64,000 nt of DNA from Banduia mediterranea (GTDB lineage Bacteria; Pseudomonadota; Gammaproteobacteria; Nevskiales; Nevskiaceae). Below the pieces are notes generated by a model. It made no database searches. It was not told the DNA's origin and worked only from the letters and a program-made list of their open reading frames with translations. Positions 19,927-29,951 of the stretch are shown here, piece by piece (position 1 is the first letter of the stretch; every line of letters starts with the position of its first letter). The stretch lies in NCBI RefSeq assembly GCF_031846245.1, contig NZ_JAVRIC010000009.1:1-64000 (forward strand). Reading direction: 5' to 3'. The translations under genes and the position numbers were made by a program.

Positions 19927-22629
19927 ATGAACGACCTGCCCACGGGCGGCGAAGTCGTGCTGTCGGCCGCCGCCGGCGGTGCCGATGCCGACACCGACAC
20001 CGAAGAAACCCGCGAATGGCTCGAAGCCTTCGACGCGGTGGTGCGTGTGCACGGCAAGGCGCGTGCGCAGTACCTGTTCGACCGGCTCGCGGACCATGCG
20101 CTGACGCGCGGCGTGCAGTCCGGCCGCGCGCGCATCACGCCGTACCGCAACACCATTCCGGTGGAGGCGCAGCCGGCCTATCCCGGCGATACCCGGCTCG
20201 AAGACAAGCTGATGGGCGCGATCCGCTGGAACGCCCTGGCGATGGTGGTGCGTGCCAACCAGACCAGCGCCGAGCTGGGCGGCCACATCGCCAGCTACGC
20301 CTCGGCGGCGGAGCTGTTCGAGGTCGGATTCAATCATTTCTTCAAGGCCGCCGGCCATGCCGAAGGCGAGGATCTGGTGTTCTTCCAGCCGCATTCCTCG
20401 CCCGGCGTGTATGCACGTGCCTGGCTGGAAGGACACCTCGACGAAGCGCATCTCGACAACTACCGCCAGGAGATCGCCGGCCACGGCCTGTGCTCCTATC
20501 CGCATCCCTGGCTGATGCCGGATTTCTGGCAGTTTCCGACCGGTTCCATGGGACTGGGCCCGATCAGCGCGATCTATCACGCGCGTTTCATGCGCTATCT
20601 GCAGGACCGTGGACTGCAGGAGACCGCCGGCCGCCGGGTCTGGGGCTTCTTCGGCGACGGCGAGATGGACGAACCCGAATCGATCGGCGCGCTGTCGCTG
20701 GCGGCGCGCGAGCGGCTGGACAACCTGACGTTTGTCGTCAACTGCAATCTGCAACGCCTGGACGGGCCGGTGCGTGGCAACAGCCGCATCATCGACGAAC
20801 TCGAAGCCCTGTTCCTCGGCGCCGGCTGGAACGTGATCAAGGTGCTGTGGGGCTCGGACTGGGACGTGCTGTTCGCGCGCGACACCCAGGGCGAGCTGCT
20901 GCGCGCCTTCGCCGAAACCGTGGACGGACAGTTCCAGACCTTCTCGGCCAACGACGGCGCCTACAACCGCGAGCGCTTCTTTTCGCAGACGCCGGAGCTC
21001 AAGGCCCTGGTCGCCAACATGAGCGACGAGGAAGTCGAACGCCTCAAGCGCGGCGGGCACGACGTGAAAAAGCTCTACGCGGCCTATGCCGCGGCGGCGG
21101 CGCATCGCGGCCAGCCCACCGTGATCCTGGCCAAGACCATGAAGGGCTACGGCATGGGCGCCGCTGGGCAGGGCCGCATGACCACGCACCAGAACAAGAA
21201 GGTGGAACTCGAAAGCCTCAAGGATTTTCGGGACCGCTTCGGTCTGCCGCTGAGCGACGAGCAGGTCGAGAAGCTGGAGTTCTACAAACCGGCCGCTGAC
21301 AGTGCGGAACTGCGCTACCTGCAACGGCGCCGCGAATCGCTCGGCGGTTACCTGCCGCGGCGTCGCAGGCAGTCCGCCGAAGTGCTGCCGGTGCCGGCGC
21401 TGGAATCCTTCGCCAGGTTCGCGTTGCAGGCCGACGGCAAGGCGATGTCGACCACCATGGCCTTCGTGCGCATGCTCGGCGGCCTGCTCAAGGACAAGAA
21501 ACTCGGTTCTTGCATCGTGCCGATCGTCGCCGACGAGGCGCGCACTTTCGGCATGGCCAATCTGTTCCGTCAGGTCGGCATCTACGCGCCGCACGGCCAG
21601 ATGTACGAGCCCGAGGACATGGGCACGATGTTGTATTACCGCGAGGAGAAGTCCGGCCAGATTCTGGAGGAAGGCATTTCCGAAGCCGGCGCGATTTCCT
21701 CGTGGATCGCTGCGGCCACCAGCTACAGCGTGCACGACAAGCCGATGCTGCCGTTCTACATCTACTACTCGATGTTCGGCTATCAGCGCGTCGGCGATTT
21801 CATCTGGGCGGCCGGCGATCAACGTGCGCGCGGCTTCCTGATCGGCGCCACCTCCGGGCGCACCACCCTGGGCGGCGAAGGGCTGCAGCATCAGGACGGC
21901 CAAAGCCATCTGTCGTTCTCGGCGGTGCCGAACTGCCGTGCCTGGGACCCGGCCTTTGCCTATGAAGTGGCGGTGATCGTCGAACGCGGCATGCAGGAAA
22001 TGCTGGCCGAGCAGACTGACGTGTTCTATTACCTCACGGTGATGAACGCCAACGATGCGCAGCCGTCGATGCCGGACGGTGACGGATCCCGCGCGGCGAT
22101 TCTCGGTGGGCTGTACCGCCTGCCGGGAGCGGCGAAAGATGCCCAGGTCCAGCTGCTGGGTTCGGGTGCGATCATGAGCGAGGTGCTCAAAGCCCGCGAG
22201 TGGCTGTCGGCGCATTGGAGCATCGATGCCGATGTCTGGAGCGTGACCAGCTATACCGAGTTGCAGCGCGAGGGCATTGCCTGCGAACGCACGGCGCGCT
22301 GCGGCGAGTCCGCTGCGTTACCTCGGGTCACGCATTTGTTGCAGGGCGCCAAGGGGCCGGTGATCGCCGCCAGTGACTACGTGCGCGCCTTGCCGGAGCT
22401 GATCCGGGGCTTTGTCCCGAATCGCTATGTCACGTTGGGCACCGACGGCTTCGGTCGCAGCGACACGCGCGCGGCACTGCGCAAATTCTTCGAGGTGGAC
22501 GCGGCGTCCATCGTCATCGCGGCGCTGGACGCCCTGCATGTCGAAGGTGCAGTGGACGCGTCCAGTGTCATGGCCGCGCGGGAACGCTACGGCCGTAACG
22601 GTGATCCTGGCGCACCGTGGACCCGTTGA
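19927..22629 (+). CDS. aceE: Pyruvate dehydrogenase E1 component, homodimeric type
   Basis: This 900-residue enzyme decarboxylates pyruvate with thiamine diphosphate and passes the acetyl group to lipoyl-E2. The family is about 885-900 aa. The ThDP motif begins GDGEMDEPESIGAL near residue 243; other hallmarks are HASSP-like FFQPHSSPGVYAR, FPTGSMGLGPISAIY, KTMKGYGMGAAG and the transketolase-like C-terminal half (TLGGEGLQHQDGQSH, ITSYTELQREG-type). Unusually, aceF and lpd do not follow; a convergent LysR gene lies 32 bases downstream, so E2/E3 must be elsewhere. The hairpin-like inverted repeat upstream could regulate it. Confidence 0.95.
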   Translation: MNDLPTGGEVVLSAAAGGADADTDTEETREWLEAFDAVVRVHGKARAQYLFDRLADHALTRGVQSGRARITPYRNTIPVEAQPAYPGDTRLEDKLMGAIRWNALAMVVRANQTSAELGGHIASYASAAELFEVGFNHFFKAAGHAEGEDLVFFQPHSSPGVYARAWLEGHLDEAHLDNYRQEIAGHGLCSYPHPWLMPDFWQFPTGSMGLGPISAIYHARFMRYLQDRGLQETAGRRVWGFFGDGEMDEPESIGALSLAARERLDNLTFVVNCNLQRLDGPVRGNSRIIDELEALFLGAGWNVIKVLWGSDWDVLFARDTQGELLRAFAETVDGQFQTFSANDGAYNRERFFSQTPELKALVANMSDEEVERLKRGGHDVKKLYAAYAAAAAHRGQPTVILAKTMKGYGMGAAGQGRMTTHQNKKVELESLKDFRDRFGLPLSDEQVEKLEFYKPAADSAELRYLQRRRESLGGYLPRRRRQSAEVLPVPALESFARFALQADGKAMSTTMAFVRMLGGLLKDKKLGSCIVPIVADEARTFGMANLFRQVGIYAPHGQMYEPEDMGTMLYYREEKSGQILEEGISEAGAISSWIAAATSYSVHDKPMLPFYIYYSMFGYQRVGDFIWAAGDQRARGFLIGATSGRTTLGGEGLQHQDGQSHLSFSAVPNCRAWDPAFAYEVAVIVERGMQEMLAEQTDVFYYLTVMNANDAQPSMPDGDGSRAAILGGLYRLPGAAKDAQVQLLGSGAIMSEVLKAREWLSAHWSIDADVWSVTSYTELQREGIACERTARCGESAALPRVTHLLQGAKGPVIAASDYVRALPELIRGFVPNRYVTLGTDGFGRSDTRAALRKFFEVDAASIVIAALDALHVEGAVDASSVMAARERYGRNGDPGAPWTR

Positions 22630-22661
22630 AGGTGGGTGCCGGGGGTGAGCAGGCAAGCCGA

Positions 22662-23558
22662 TCAGCTCGGCGCCGCGTCCGCCAGGCCGCGCAGGGTCTC
22701 GATGAAATTCTGCGCCAGGGGTGCCGCGTCTGCGTCTCTGCGCAGGATGCCAAGCTCGATCTTCGCAGAGCGTCCGCTCAGCGGCAGGTAGCGCACACCG
22801 GCGCGTTGCAGGTTCTGCACCGACGAGGGTACCAGGGCGACGCCCATGCCGGCGGACACCAGCCCGATCACGGTCTGCATCTGCCGCGCGCTTTGCGTGA
22901 TGCGTGGGACGAAGCCCGCCGCGCGGCAGCGGCTGATCACCAGATCATAGAGCCCCGGCCCGATCGCGCGCGGCGGCACGATGAAACTGGCCTTGGCCAG
23001 GCTGCGCAGATCGACCGGATCGGAGTGCTGGGCAGCGGGATGATCCTCTGGCGCCGCCAGTATCAGTGCCTCCCGACGCAGGCGCTCGAATCGCAGATCT
23101 GGTTCATCCACCGGCGCCAGGCCGATGGCGAGGTCCAGCCGCCCGGCCCGCAGCTCGCGAATCTGAGCGTCGGTGGTCAGTTCGTGTAATTGCACCTCCA
23201 CCCGTGGACAGCGCGCGCGGAAGTGGCTCAGGGCCGGCGGCAGGATGCTGTAGTCGGCGATCGAGACGAAGCCGACCGAGAGCACACCGACGTCGCCGCG
23301 ATGGACTTGCAGCGCACGTTCCTGCGCCTGCTCCAGCCGGCTCAGCACCGCGCGGACTTCCTCGTAGAACACCGCGCCGGCGGCGGTCGGCGTCACGCCG
23401 CGGTTGCCGCGGACGAGCAGGGCGGCGCCGATTTCACGCTCCAGCGCCTTGAGATGGGTCGACAGCGGCGGCTGCGACACGTGCAGCCGCGCCGCCGCAC
23501 GCGACAGGCTGCCTTCCTCGACGATGGCCGCGAAATAACGCAGCTGACGCAGGTCCAC
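22662..23558 (-). CDS. LysR family transcriptional regulator
   Basis: The 298-residue protein has the LysR helix-turn-helix at residues 1-60 (MDLRQLRYFAAIVEEGSLSR, ARLHVSQPPLSTHLKALERE) and a periplasmic-binding-like effector domain (about 90-295). It is divergent from ilvD across 113 bp that contain a palindromic CCTATACC/GGTATAGG pair, so ilvD is its probable target. The effector may be a branched-chain precursor or something else; that is not visible in the sequence. Confidence 0.92.
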   Translation of the reverse strand: MDLRQLRYFAAIVEEGSLSRAAARLHVSQPPLSTHLKALEREIGAALLVRGNRGVTPTAAGAVFYEEVRAVLSRLEQAQERALQVHRGDVGVLSVGFVSIADYSILPPALSHFRARCPRVEVQLHELTTDAQIRELRAGRLDLAIGLAPVDEPDLRFERLRREALILAAPEDHPAAQHSDPVDLRSLAKASFIVPPRAIGPGLYDLVISRCRAAGFVPRITQSARQMQTVIGLVSAGMGVALVPSSVQNLQRAGVRYLPLSGRSAKIELGILRRDADAAPLAQNFIETLRGLADAAPS

Positions 23559-23569
23559 TATTTGGATTC

Positions 23570-23609
23570 CCTATACCTGAGCGCGATATATTGTATTGGT
23601 CGGTATAGG
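23570..23609. promoter_or_regulatory. Candidate LysR operator between LysR gene and ilvD
   Basis: CCTATACC (23570-23577) and GGTATAGG (23602-23609) are exact inverted arms 24 bases apart, with TATATTGTA between them. LysR tetramers typically bind two spaced half-sites in divergent promoters. The binding assignment is inference. Confidence 0.5.
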
Positions 23610-23671
23610 TAAAACACAGCACAGTGTCGCTTTGAGAACCCAGCCGCGCCCCGCACGCAAGGAAACCGCCG

Positions 23672-25510
23672 ATGCCCGCCTACCGTTCCCGTACCAGCAC
23701 CCACGGCCGCAACATGGCCGGCGCGCGCGCCCTGTGGCGCGCCACCGGCATGAAGGACGGCGACTTCACCAAGCCGATCATCGCCGTGGCCAACTCGTTC
23801 ACGCAGTTCGTGCCCGGCCATGTGCACCTCAAGGACCTCGGCCAGCTGGTGATCGGGGAGATCGAGAAGGCCGGGGGCATCGGCAAGGAATTCAACACCA
23901 TCGCCGTCGACGACGGCATCGCCATGGGTCACGATGGCATGCTCTACTCGCTGCCCTCGCGCGACATCATCGCCGACAGCGTGGAATACATGTGCAACGC
24001 GCATACGGCCGATGCGCTGGTGTGCATTTCCAACTGCGACAAGATCACGCCGGGCATGCTGATGGCGGCGATGCGCCTGAACATCCCGGTGGTGTTCGTC
24101 TCCGGCGGGCCGATGGAGGCCGGCAAGACCACGCTCGCCGACAAAGTGATTCCGCTGGATTTGGTGGACGCGATGGTTGCCGCAGCCGACGACCGCGTCT
24201 CGGATGCGGACGTGGACCAGATCGAACGCTCGGCTTGTCCGACCTGTGGTTCGTGCTCCGGCATGTTCACCGCCAATTCGATGAACTGCCTGACCGAGGC
24301 GCTGGGCCTGTCGCTGCCGGGCAACGGTTCGCTGGTGGCCACGCACGTCGACCGCGAAGCCCTGTTCCGCCGTGCCGGCAGCACGGTGGTGGACCTCGCC
24401 AAGCGCTACTACGAACAGGACGACGCCAGCGTGCTGCCGCGCAACATCGCGACCAAGGCCGCGTTCGAGAACGCGATGACCCTGGATATCGCCATGGGCG
24501 GCTCCACCAACACCGTGCTGCATCTGCTGGCTGCGGCGCTGGAAGGGGAGGTCGACTTCACGATGGCGGATATCGATCGGCTGTCACGCAAGGTGCCCAA
24601 TCTGTGCAAGGTCGCCCCCAGCAGCCACCACCATCTGGAGGATGTGCATCGCGCTGGCGGTGTGATGGCGATTCTCGGCGAACTTGCCCGCGCCGATCTG
24701 CTCGACACTTCGGTGGGTACCGTGCACGGCGGCCCGTTGGCGGCGGCGCTGCGGCAGTGGGACATCACGCTCAGCGACGATGCTGCCGTGCACGAGTTCT
24801 ACCGCGCCGGTCCCGCCGGCATCCGCACCACGCAGGCGTTTTCGCAGGCCTGCCGCTACGAGACGCTGGATACGGATCGCAGCACGGGCTGCATTCGCGA
24901 CAAGGCGCATGCCTATAGCCAGGACGGGGGCCTCGCCGTGCTGTTCGGCAACCTTGCCGAGCGTGGTTGCATCGTCAAGACCGCCGGGGTCGACGCCGGC
25001 AGTCTGCAATTCGGCGGCCCGGCCGTGGTCCTGGAGAGCCAGGATGACGCCGTGCATGCCATCCTCGGCGGGCGTGTCAAGGAAGGTGACGTCGTCATCA
25101 TCCGCTACGAAGGCCCGCGCGGCGGTCCCGGCATGCAGGAAATGCTGTATCCGACCAGCTATCTGAAGTCCAAGGGCCTGGGCAAGGCCTGCGCGCTGGT
25201 GACCGACGGCCGCTTCTCCGGTGGCACCTCTGGGCTGTCGATCGGTCATGTCTCGCCGGAAGCGGCCGAAGGCGGTGCCATCGGCCTGATCCGCGACGGC
25301 GACCGCATCGAAATCGACATTCCCGGGCGATCGATCCGGGCCAAACTCAGCGATGAGGAACTCGCGCGGCGCCGCACCGAGCAGGACGCGCGCGGCTGGA
25401 AGCCGGCGGCACCGCGACCGCGCAAGCTCAGTACCGCGCTCAAGGCCTACGCCAAATTGGCCACCAGTGCGGACAAGGGGGCGGTGCGCGACCTGAGCCT
25501 GTTCGACTGA
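23672..25510 (+). CDS. ilvD: Dihydroxy-acid dehydratase
   Basis: This 612-residue enzyme converts 2,3-dihydroxy-isovalerate and -methylvalerate into the 2-oxo acids of valine and isoleucine synthesis. Iron-sulfur ligands appear in [20 protein letters not shown] and [33 protein letters not shown] and [20 protein letters not shown] are family hallmarks. Its length fits the long IlvD type. It stands alone, without other ilv genes, and a divergent LysR gene probably controls it. The start ATG has AAGGAAAC upstream. Confidence 0.97.
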   Translation: MPAYRSRTSTHGRNMAGARALWRATGMKDGDFTKPIIAVANSFTQFVPGHVHLKDLGQLVIGEIEKAGGIGKEFNTIAVDDGIAMGHDGMLYSLPSRDIIADSVEYMCNAHTADALVCISNCDKITPGMLMAAMRLNIPVVFVSGGPMEAGKTTLADKVIPLDLVDAMVAAADDRVSDADVDQIERSACPTCGSCSGMFTANSMNCLTEALGLSLPGNGSLVATHVDREALFRRAGSTVVDLAKRYYEQDDASVLPRNIATKAAFENAMTLDIAMGGSTNTVLHLLAAALEGEVDFTMADIDRLSRKVPNLCKVAPSSHHHLEDVHRAGGVMAILGELARADLLDTSVGTVHGGPLAAALRQWDITLSDDAAVHEFYRAGPAGIRTTQAFSQACRYETLDTDRSTGCIRDKAHAYSQDGGLAVLFGNLAERGCIVKTAGVDAGSLQFGGPAVVLESQDDAVHAILGGRVKEGDVVIIRYEGPRGGPGMQEMLYPTSYLKSKGLGKACALVTDGRFSGGTSGLSIGHVSPEAAEGGAIGLIRDGDRIEIDIPGRSIRAKLSDEELARRRTEQDARGWKPAAPRPRKLSTALKAYAKLATSADKGAVRDLSLFD

Positions 25511-25673
25511 GCGCGCGCGGCGACGTCGTCCCGCCGCGTTGGGTGCGGGGCCACGGCCGGACTGCGCCGATTCCGCACCCGGTTTGCGCGCGCCGCATCG
25601 GGCCGGCACCATGCCGGCCTTGCGCGCGCAAGCGCCACCGCGCACCCGACAACAAGCCCGCCTGGAGACCCCC

Positions 25674-26783
25674 ATGGACGTCCGTGCCGCCGTTGCCTTC
25701 GAAGCCGGCCAGCCGCTGAGCATCGAAACCGTGCAGCTTGACGGCCCCAAGGCTGGCGAAGTCCTGGTCGAGATCAAGGCTTCCGGCATCTGCCACACCG
25801 ACAAATACACGCTGTCCGGCGCCGATCCGGAGGGCCTTTTCCCATCCATCCTCGGTCACGAGGGTGCGGGCGTGGTGGTCGATGTAGGCCCGGACGTGAA
25901 GGGCCTGAAGAAGGGCGATCACGTGATTCCGCTGTATACGCCCGAGTGTCGCGAGTGCAAGAGCTGCACCTCGCACAAGACCAATCTGTGCACCTCGATT
26001 CGCGCCACCCAGGGCCAGGGCCTGATGCCGGACGGCAGCAGCCGCTTTTCCTACCAGGGCAAGCCTATCCATCACTACATGGGCTGCTCCACCTTCTCCA
26101 ACTACACGGTGTTGCCGGAGATCGCGCTGGCGAAAATCCGTGAGGACGCACCGTTCGACAAGGTCTGCTACATCGGCTGCGGCGTCACCACCGGCATCGG
26201 TGCGGTGCTGTTCACGGCCAAGGTCGAGGCCGGCGCCAATGTCATCGTGTTCGGGCTCGGCGGCATCGGCCTCAACGTGATTCAGGGCGCGAAAATGGTC
26301 GGTGCCGACAAGATCATCGGCGTGGACCTGAATCCGGAACGCGAGGCATTGGCTCGCCAGTTCGGCATGACTCACTTCGTCAATCCCAGGGACGTGGACG
26401 GCGACCTCATCGCGCACCTGGTGGAACTCACGGACGGCGGTGCCGACTACAGTTTCGAATGTATCGGCAACACCCAGGTGATGCGTCAGGCGCTGGAGTG
26501 CTGTCACCGCGGCTGGGGCGTTTCGACGATCATCGGCGTGGCTGCGGCCGGGCAGGAAATCCAGACGCGGCCGTTTCAGCTCGTCACCGGGCGGGTGTGG
26601 CAGGGCTCGGCCTTCGGCGGCGCCCGTGGCCGCACCGACGTGCCGAAGATCGTGGACTGGTACATGGACGGCAAGATCAACATCGATGACCTGATCACGC
26701 ACAGCCTGCCGCTGGAGCGCATCAATGAAGGCTTTGACCTGATGACGCGCGGCGAGTCGATCCGCAGCGTGGTGGTCTACTGA
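25674..26783 (+). CDS. frmA: S-(hydroxymethyl)glutathione dehydrogenase / class III alcohol dehydrogenase
   Basis: The 369-residue zinc enzyme oxidises the glutathione-formaldehyde adduct to S-formylglutathione with NAD+. Catalytic zinc ligands lie in SGICHTDKYTLSG and GHEGAG, and the structural zinc site is CRECKSCTSHKTNLC. GLGGIGLNVIQGAKMVGA is the nucleotide-binding fold, and the Asp in GVDLN prefers NAD. It overlaps the downstream esterase gene by one base, so both are one detoxification operon. No frmR-type regulator is next to it. GGAG lies 6-9 bases before the ATG. Confidence 0.96.
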   Translation: MDVRAAVAFEAGQPLSIETVQLDGPKAGEVLVEIKASGICHTDKYTLSGADPEGLFPSILGHEGAGVVVDVGPDVKGLKKGDHVIPLYTPECRECKSCTSHKTNLCTSIRATQGQGLMPDGSSRFSYQGKPIHHYMGCSTFSNYTVLPEIALAKIREDAPFDKVCYIGCGVTTGIGAVLFTAKVEAGANVIVFGLGGIGLNVIQGAKMVGADKIIGVDLNPEREALARQFGMTHFVNPRDVDGDLIAHLVELTDGGADYSFECIGNTQVMRQALECCHRGWGVSTIIGVAAAGQEIQTRPFQLVTGRVWQGSAFGGARGRTDVPKIVDWYMDGKINIDDLITHSLPLERINEGFDLMTRGESIRSVVVY

Positions 26784-27625
26784 TGGCGGCGATCGAAACA
26801 CGCAGCGAGCAGGTCTGTTTCGGCGGCAGCCTCGGTCTGTACGCGCACGATTCCGCTCAGACCCGCACTCGCATGAATTTCGCTGTGTACCTGCCGCCGC
26901 AGGCGAAGAACGGCCCGGTGCCCGCGCTGTATTACCTCGCCGGCCTGACCTGCAGCGAGGAAACCTTCGTCATCAAGGCTGGCGCGCAGCGTCTGGCGGC
27001 CGAATACGGCCTTGCGCTGGTGGCCTGCGATACCTCGCCGCGTGGCCTGGACCTGCCGGGTGATTCGGGATCCTGGGATTTCGGCGTAGGGGCCGGTTTC
27101 TACCTGGATGCCACCGAATCGCCCTGGGCCGGGCACTACCGCATGGGCAGCTACGTCAACGAGGAGCTGCCGGCGCTGATCGAGGCGAACTTCCCGATTC
27201 GCGGCGACAAGCGCGGCATCTTCGGCCATTCCATGGGCGGCCACGGCGCGCTGGTGACGGCGCTGCGCAATCCGCAGCGTTGGCAGTCGGTGTCGGTGTT
27301 TGCGCCGATCGCCAATCCCTGCGCCGTGCCCTGGGGCGAAAAGGCCTTCGGCAATTACCTGGGTGCCGATCGCGTGCGCTGGGAAGACTGGGACGCCAGT
27401 CTGTTGATCAAGGCCAAGGCCTTTCCGGGGAAGATCCTGGTCGATCAGGGCGAGGCCGATCAGTTTCTGGAGAAGCAGCTCAAGCCAGAGGCACTGGAGG
27501 CCGCGGCCAAGGTTTCGGGGCAGGCCCTGGAGCTGCGCCGCCACGCCGGCTACGACCATTCCTATTGGTTCATCCAGAGCTTCGTTGCCGATCATCTGGC
27601 GCATCACGCGCAGGCATTGAAGTAG
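26783..27625 (+). CDS. fghA: S-formylglutathione hydrolase
   Basis: This 280-residue alpha/beta hydrolase of the esterase D family cleaves S-formylglutathione to formate and glutathione, the second step of formaldehyde oxidation. Key segments are YYLAGLTCSEETFVIKAG (oxyanion loop), the nucleophile elbow FGHSMGGHGAL with catalytic Ser, DQGEADQFL with the Asp, and GYDHSYWFI with the His. Its coding end overlaps the convergent MFS gene by 56 bases. Confidence 0.95.
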   Translation: MAAIETRSEQVCFGGSLGLYAHDSAQTRTRMNFAVYLPPQAKNGPVPALYYLAGLTCSEETFVIKAGAQRLAAEYGLALVACDTSPRGLDLPGDSGSWDFGVGAGFYLDATESPWAGHYRMGSYVNEELPALIEANFPIRGDKRGIFGHSMGGHGALVTALRNPQRWQSVSVFAPIANPCAVPWGEKAFGNYLGADRVRWEDWDASLLIKAKAFPGKILVDQGEADQFLEKQLKPEALEAAAKVSGQALELRRHAGYDHSYWFIQSFVADHLAHHAQALK

Positions 27626-28868
27626 CGCCGTTCAGCCCGTCGGGCGGGATGCCCTGTTCCTCGGGCGTCGACATCATTTCCATCGCGAGTGGCGACGTCC
27701 GCACCATGGCGACGAAATGGGCCGGTTGCGCCTCGTCGGCCCGGCCGCGTCGTGACCACCAGGCGAAGCCGGCCAGCACGCTTTGCATCAACGCGAAATA
27801 CACCGGCAGGGCGTGGGGTCCGGCATAGCCCATGAGGCTGCCGGCCACGGCCGGGCCGATGGCAGCGCCCACACCATGCAGCAGCAGCAAGCCACTGCTG
27901 CCGCCGAGCAATTGGTCGTTCGGCAGGTGATCGACGAGATGTGCCACGCAGATTGGATAGACCGCGAACGCGAAGCAGCCGTAAAGCAGTGCCGCGACGA
28001 AGCTGAGTCCGAAGCCGGAAGCCGGCGGCATCAACAGCGCGGCGATGGCGGCCAGCGCGCAGACCGTCGCGAGGACGGAACGCCGATCATGTGTGTCGGA
28101 ATATCGGCCCAGCGGCCATTGCAGCAAGGCGCCGCCAAGAATTGCCGCACTCATGAACAGGGCGACGCCAGCCTCGTCCTGCCCGATCCGGCTGGCATAC
28201 AGCGGAGCCAGTCCCCACAGTGCGCCCATCGCCAGTCCCGACAGCAGCGCGCCCCCGGCCGCGACTGGCGCGATCGCGAACAGGCGTTTCACCGGGAGCC
28301 GTTCGGCCTGATGGGGTTGCGGCGGTGACAGGCGCGTCCAGGTCACCGGCAGCAACGCGGCACTGATCAGGATCGAGGCAAGTGCGAACAGGCTGAACGC
28401 GGTTGCTTCGTCGAGGCGGATCAACTGCTGAGCCAGTGCCAGCGCCACGAGATTGACCGCCATGTAGATCGCGAACACCTGGCCGCGCTTGGATGGCGGC
28501 GCCTCGCTGTTGAGCCAGCTTTCGATCACCGTGTACAGCGTCACCAGGGCCATGCCCATCAGCACGCGCAGCGCCATCCACACCCAGGGGTTGACGATCA
28601 GCGTGTGACCAAGCGCGGTGCAGGCCGCGATCGCGGCGCAGAACGCGAAGGCGCGGATGTGGCCGATGCGCAGGATCAGGGGAATCGCGACGTAGGTGCC
28701 GACGAAGTAGCCGAGGAAATAGCTCGACATGATCAGGCCGATGGTCCGGTCCCCGAAACCTTCGAGATTGCCGCGCACGGCGAGCAAGGTGCTCAGCAGG
28801 CCGCTGCCAAGCAGCAGGAAGGCAACACCGCCCAGCAGGGCGGTGATCGGAAGCACGAGTCTGATCAT
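27570..28868 (-). CDS. MFS transporter (UMF2/YcaD-like)
   Basis: This 432-residue protein with about 12 helices has the major-facilitator loop pattern GRYSDTHDRRSVL between helices 8 and 9 and a Ser/Gly-rich first helix (GVAFLLLGSGLLSTLLAVRG). ESWLNSEAPPSKRGQVFAIYM is characteristic of the YcaD/UMF2 group. The substrate is unknown. The start at 28868 (MIRLVLPITAL) is chosen because upstream codons encode a hydrophilic stretch; the C-terminal tail runs into the coding end of the esterase gene. Confidence 0.85.
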   Translation of the reverse strand: MIRLVLPITALLGGVAFLLLGSGLLSTLLAVRGNLEGFGDRTIGLIMSSYFLGYFVGTYVAIPLILRIGHIRAFAFCAAIAACTALGHTLIVNPWVWMALRVLMGMALVTLYTVIESWLNSEAPPSKRGQVFAIYMAVNLVALALAQQLIRLDEATAFSLFALASILISAALLPVTWTRLSPPQPHQAERLPVKRLFAIAPVAAGGALLSGLAMGALWGLAPLYASRIGQDEAGVALFMSAAILGGALLQWPLGRYSDTHDRRSVLATVCALAAIAALLMPPASGFGLSFVAALLYGCFAFAVYPICVAHLVDHLPNDQLLGGSSGLLLLHGVGAAIGPAVAGSLMGYAGPHALPVYFALMQSVLAGFAWWSRRGRADEAQPAHFVAMVRTSPLAMEMMSTPEEQGIPPDGLNGATSMPARDAPDDRQRSSG

Positions 28869-29045
28869 TGCGCCATTCGACCCAGTTTTTCGCTGCGCCG
28901 CAACATCATGCGGCCGCTGCGGTGGCTCACCGGGCCGCGCGTGCACTGGCACACCGGGTGCGTCATGATGGAGCGACCGCGCGATAGCGGCGCCTCACGC
29001 GGGTCGGCGACACACTGACTATGGGCGCAAAAGGGGAAAACCGGC

Positions 29046-29384
29046 ATGAAGATGGTCATGGCAATAGTGCAGCCGCACAAACTGGACGAAGTCCGCGCGG
29101 CCTTGGGGGCGATGGGGGTTGCCGGCATTACGGTGACCGAGGTCAAGGGCTACGGCCGGCAGAAAGGGCATACCGAAATGTATCGCGGTGCCGAGTACGT
29201 GGTCGACTTTCTTCCGAAGCTGAAGATCGAAGTGGCATTGACGGACGATCAATGCGCGCCGGCTGTCGACGCCATCGTGGCGGCGGCACGCACCGGCAAG
29301 ATCGGAGACGGCAAGATTTTCGTGCTGGACCTGGGCCAGACCGTGCGTATCCGCACGGGCGAGCGGGATGCCCAGGCGATTTGA
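29046..29384 (+). CDS. glnK: P-II nitrogen regulatory protein (GlnK-like)
   Basis: The 112-residue signal protein has the P-II fold with the T-loop RGAEYVVDFLPK, whose Tyr51 is the uridylylation site, and the B-loop TGKIGDGKIFV that contacts ATP and 2-oxoglutarate. The N-terminus MKMVMAIVQPHKLDEV fits GlnK better than GlnB. No amtB follows; a decayed acyl-CoA dehydrogenase lies downstream. AAGGGGAA is placed before the ATG. Confidence 0.93.
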   Translation: MKMVMAIVQPHKLDEVRAALGAMGVAGITVTEVKGYGRQKGHTEMYRGAEYVVDFLPKLKIEVALTDDQCAPAVDAIVAAARTGKIGDGKIFVLDLGQTVRIRTGERDAQAI

Positions 29385-29413
29385 GCCGGCCGGTGCGAAT
29401 GGCGCGGTGACGA

Positions 29414-29763
29414 TCAGTCGATGACAGGGCGGGCCGTGGTTTCCTCGAGTGCATTCACCGCCTTGGTCAGCGGACGTACTACTAGCCCGGCGGAGCGTCC
29501 CCGACCATCTGCGAGCGTACCGCGGCAAAGAAGCGCTGCGGCAGGCGTCCGCCGTTGAGGAACAGCTTGCGCCGCACAAGGTCCGATGAACGTGGACAGG
29601 CCCTTCACGCCCGGAGGTGCATCCGGCAGCCGCGCGAGCACGAAGTGGACGTGAAATCAGGCGTCGCGTCTTCGGAACCGGGCAGCCCCGCGAGCTGTCC
29701 GGCATTCAGTACCTTGTTGAGAACAAGGTCGATTTCTCGCAGCGGCGCCTTGCAATTTGCCAT
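29414..29763 (-). pseudogene. Acyl-CoA dehydrogenase remnant (internal deletions)
   Basis: From ATG 29763 the minus strand encodes MANCKAPLREIDLVLNKVLN followed by AGQLAGLPGSEDATPDF, the N-terminus of long acyl-CoA dehydrogenases. The reading then jumps, with a frame change near 29645, to HFVLARLPDAPPGVKGLSTF from the middle of the enzyme. It ends with LTKAVNALEETTA from the C-terminal helix region before a stop. About 500 of some 600 residues are missing, so it cannot be functional. The pieces remain in the order of the original gene, which suggests stepwise deletions. Confidence 0.75.
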
Positions 29764-29877
29764 GGAACGGGTCTCCGAAAAGGACGGGAATTGAGTTGAG
29801 CGGGAGGCTATCACCAGGCCTTCGACCGACATTGCGGCCCGGCAGGACGGGCATTCGGGCGAGCCGCCGGCCTGTGG

Positions 29878-29883
29878 CATAAT
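29878..29883 (+). promoter_or_regulatory. Likely -10 element of yajC-secDF
   Basis: CATAAT is preceded by TGTGG in an otherwise GC-rich stretch, 69 bases before the yajC start. No good -35 hexamer is visible at the standard distance. Confidence 0.4.
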
Positions 29884-29951
29884 TCGCGACCTTTCGCGTC
29901 ACCACGGGGTCTGGACTCAGACCTTTTCACTCTATTTCGGGAGTCGTATCC

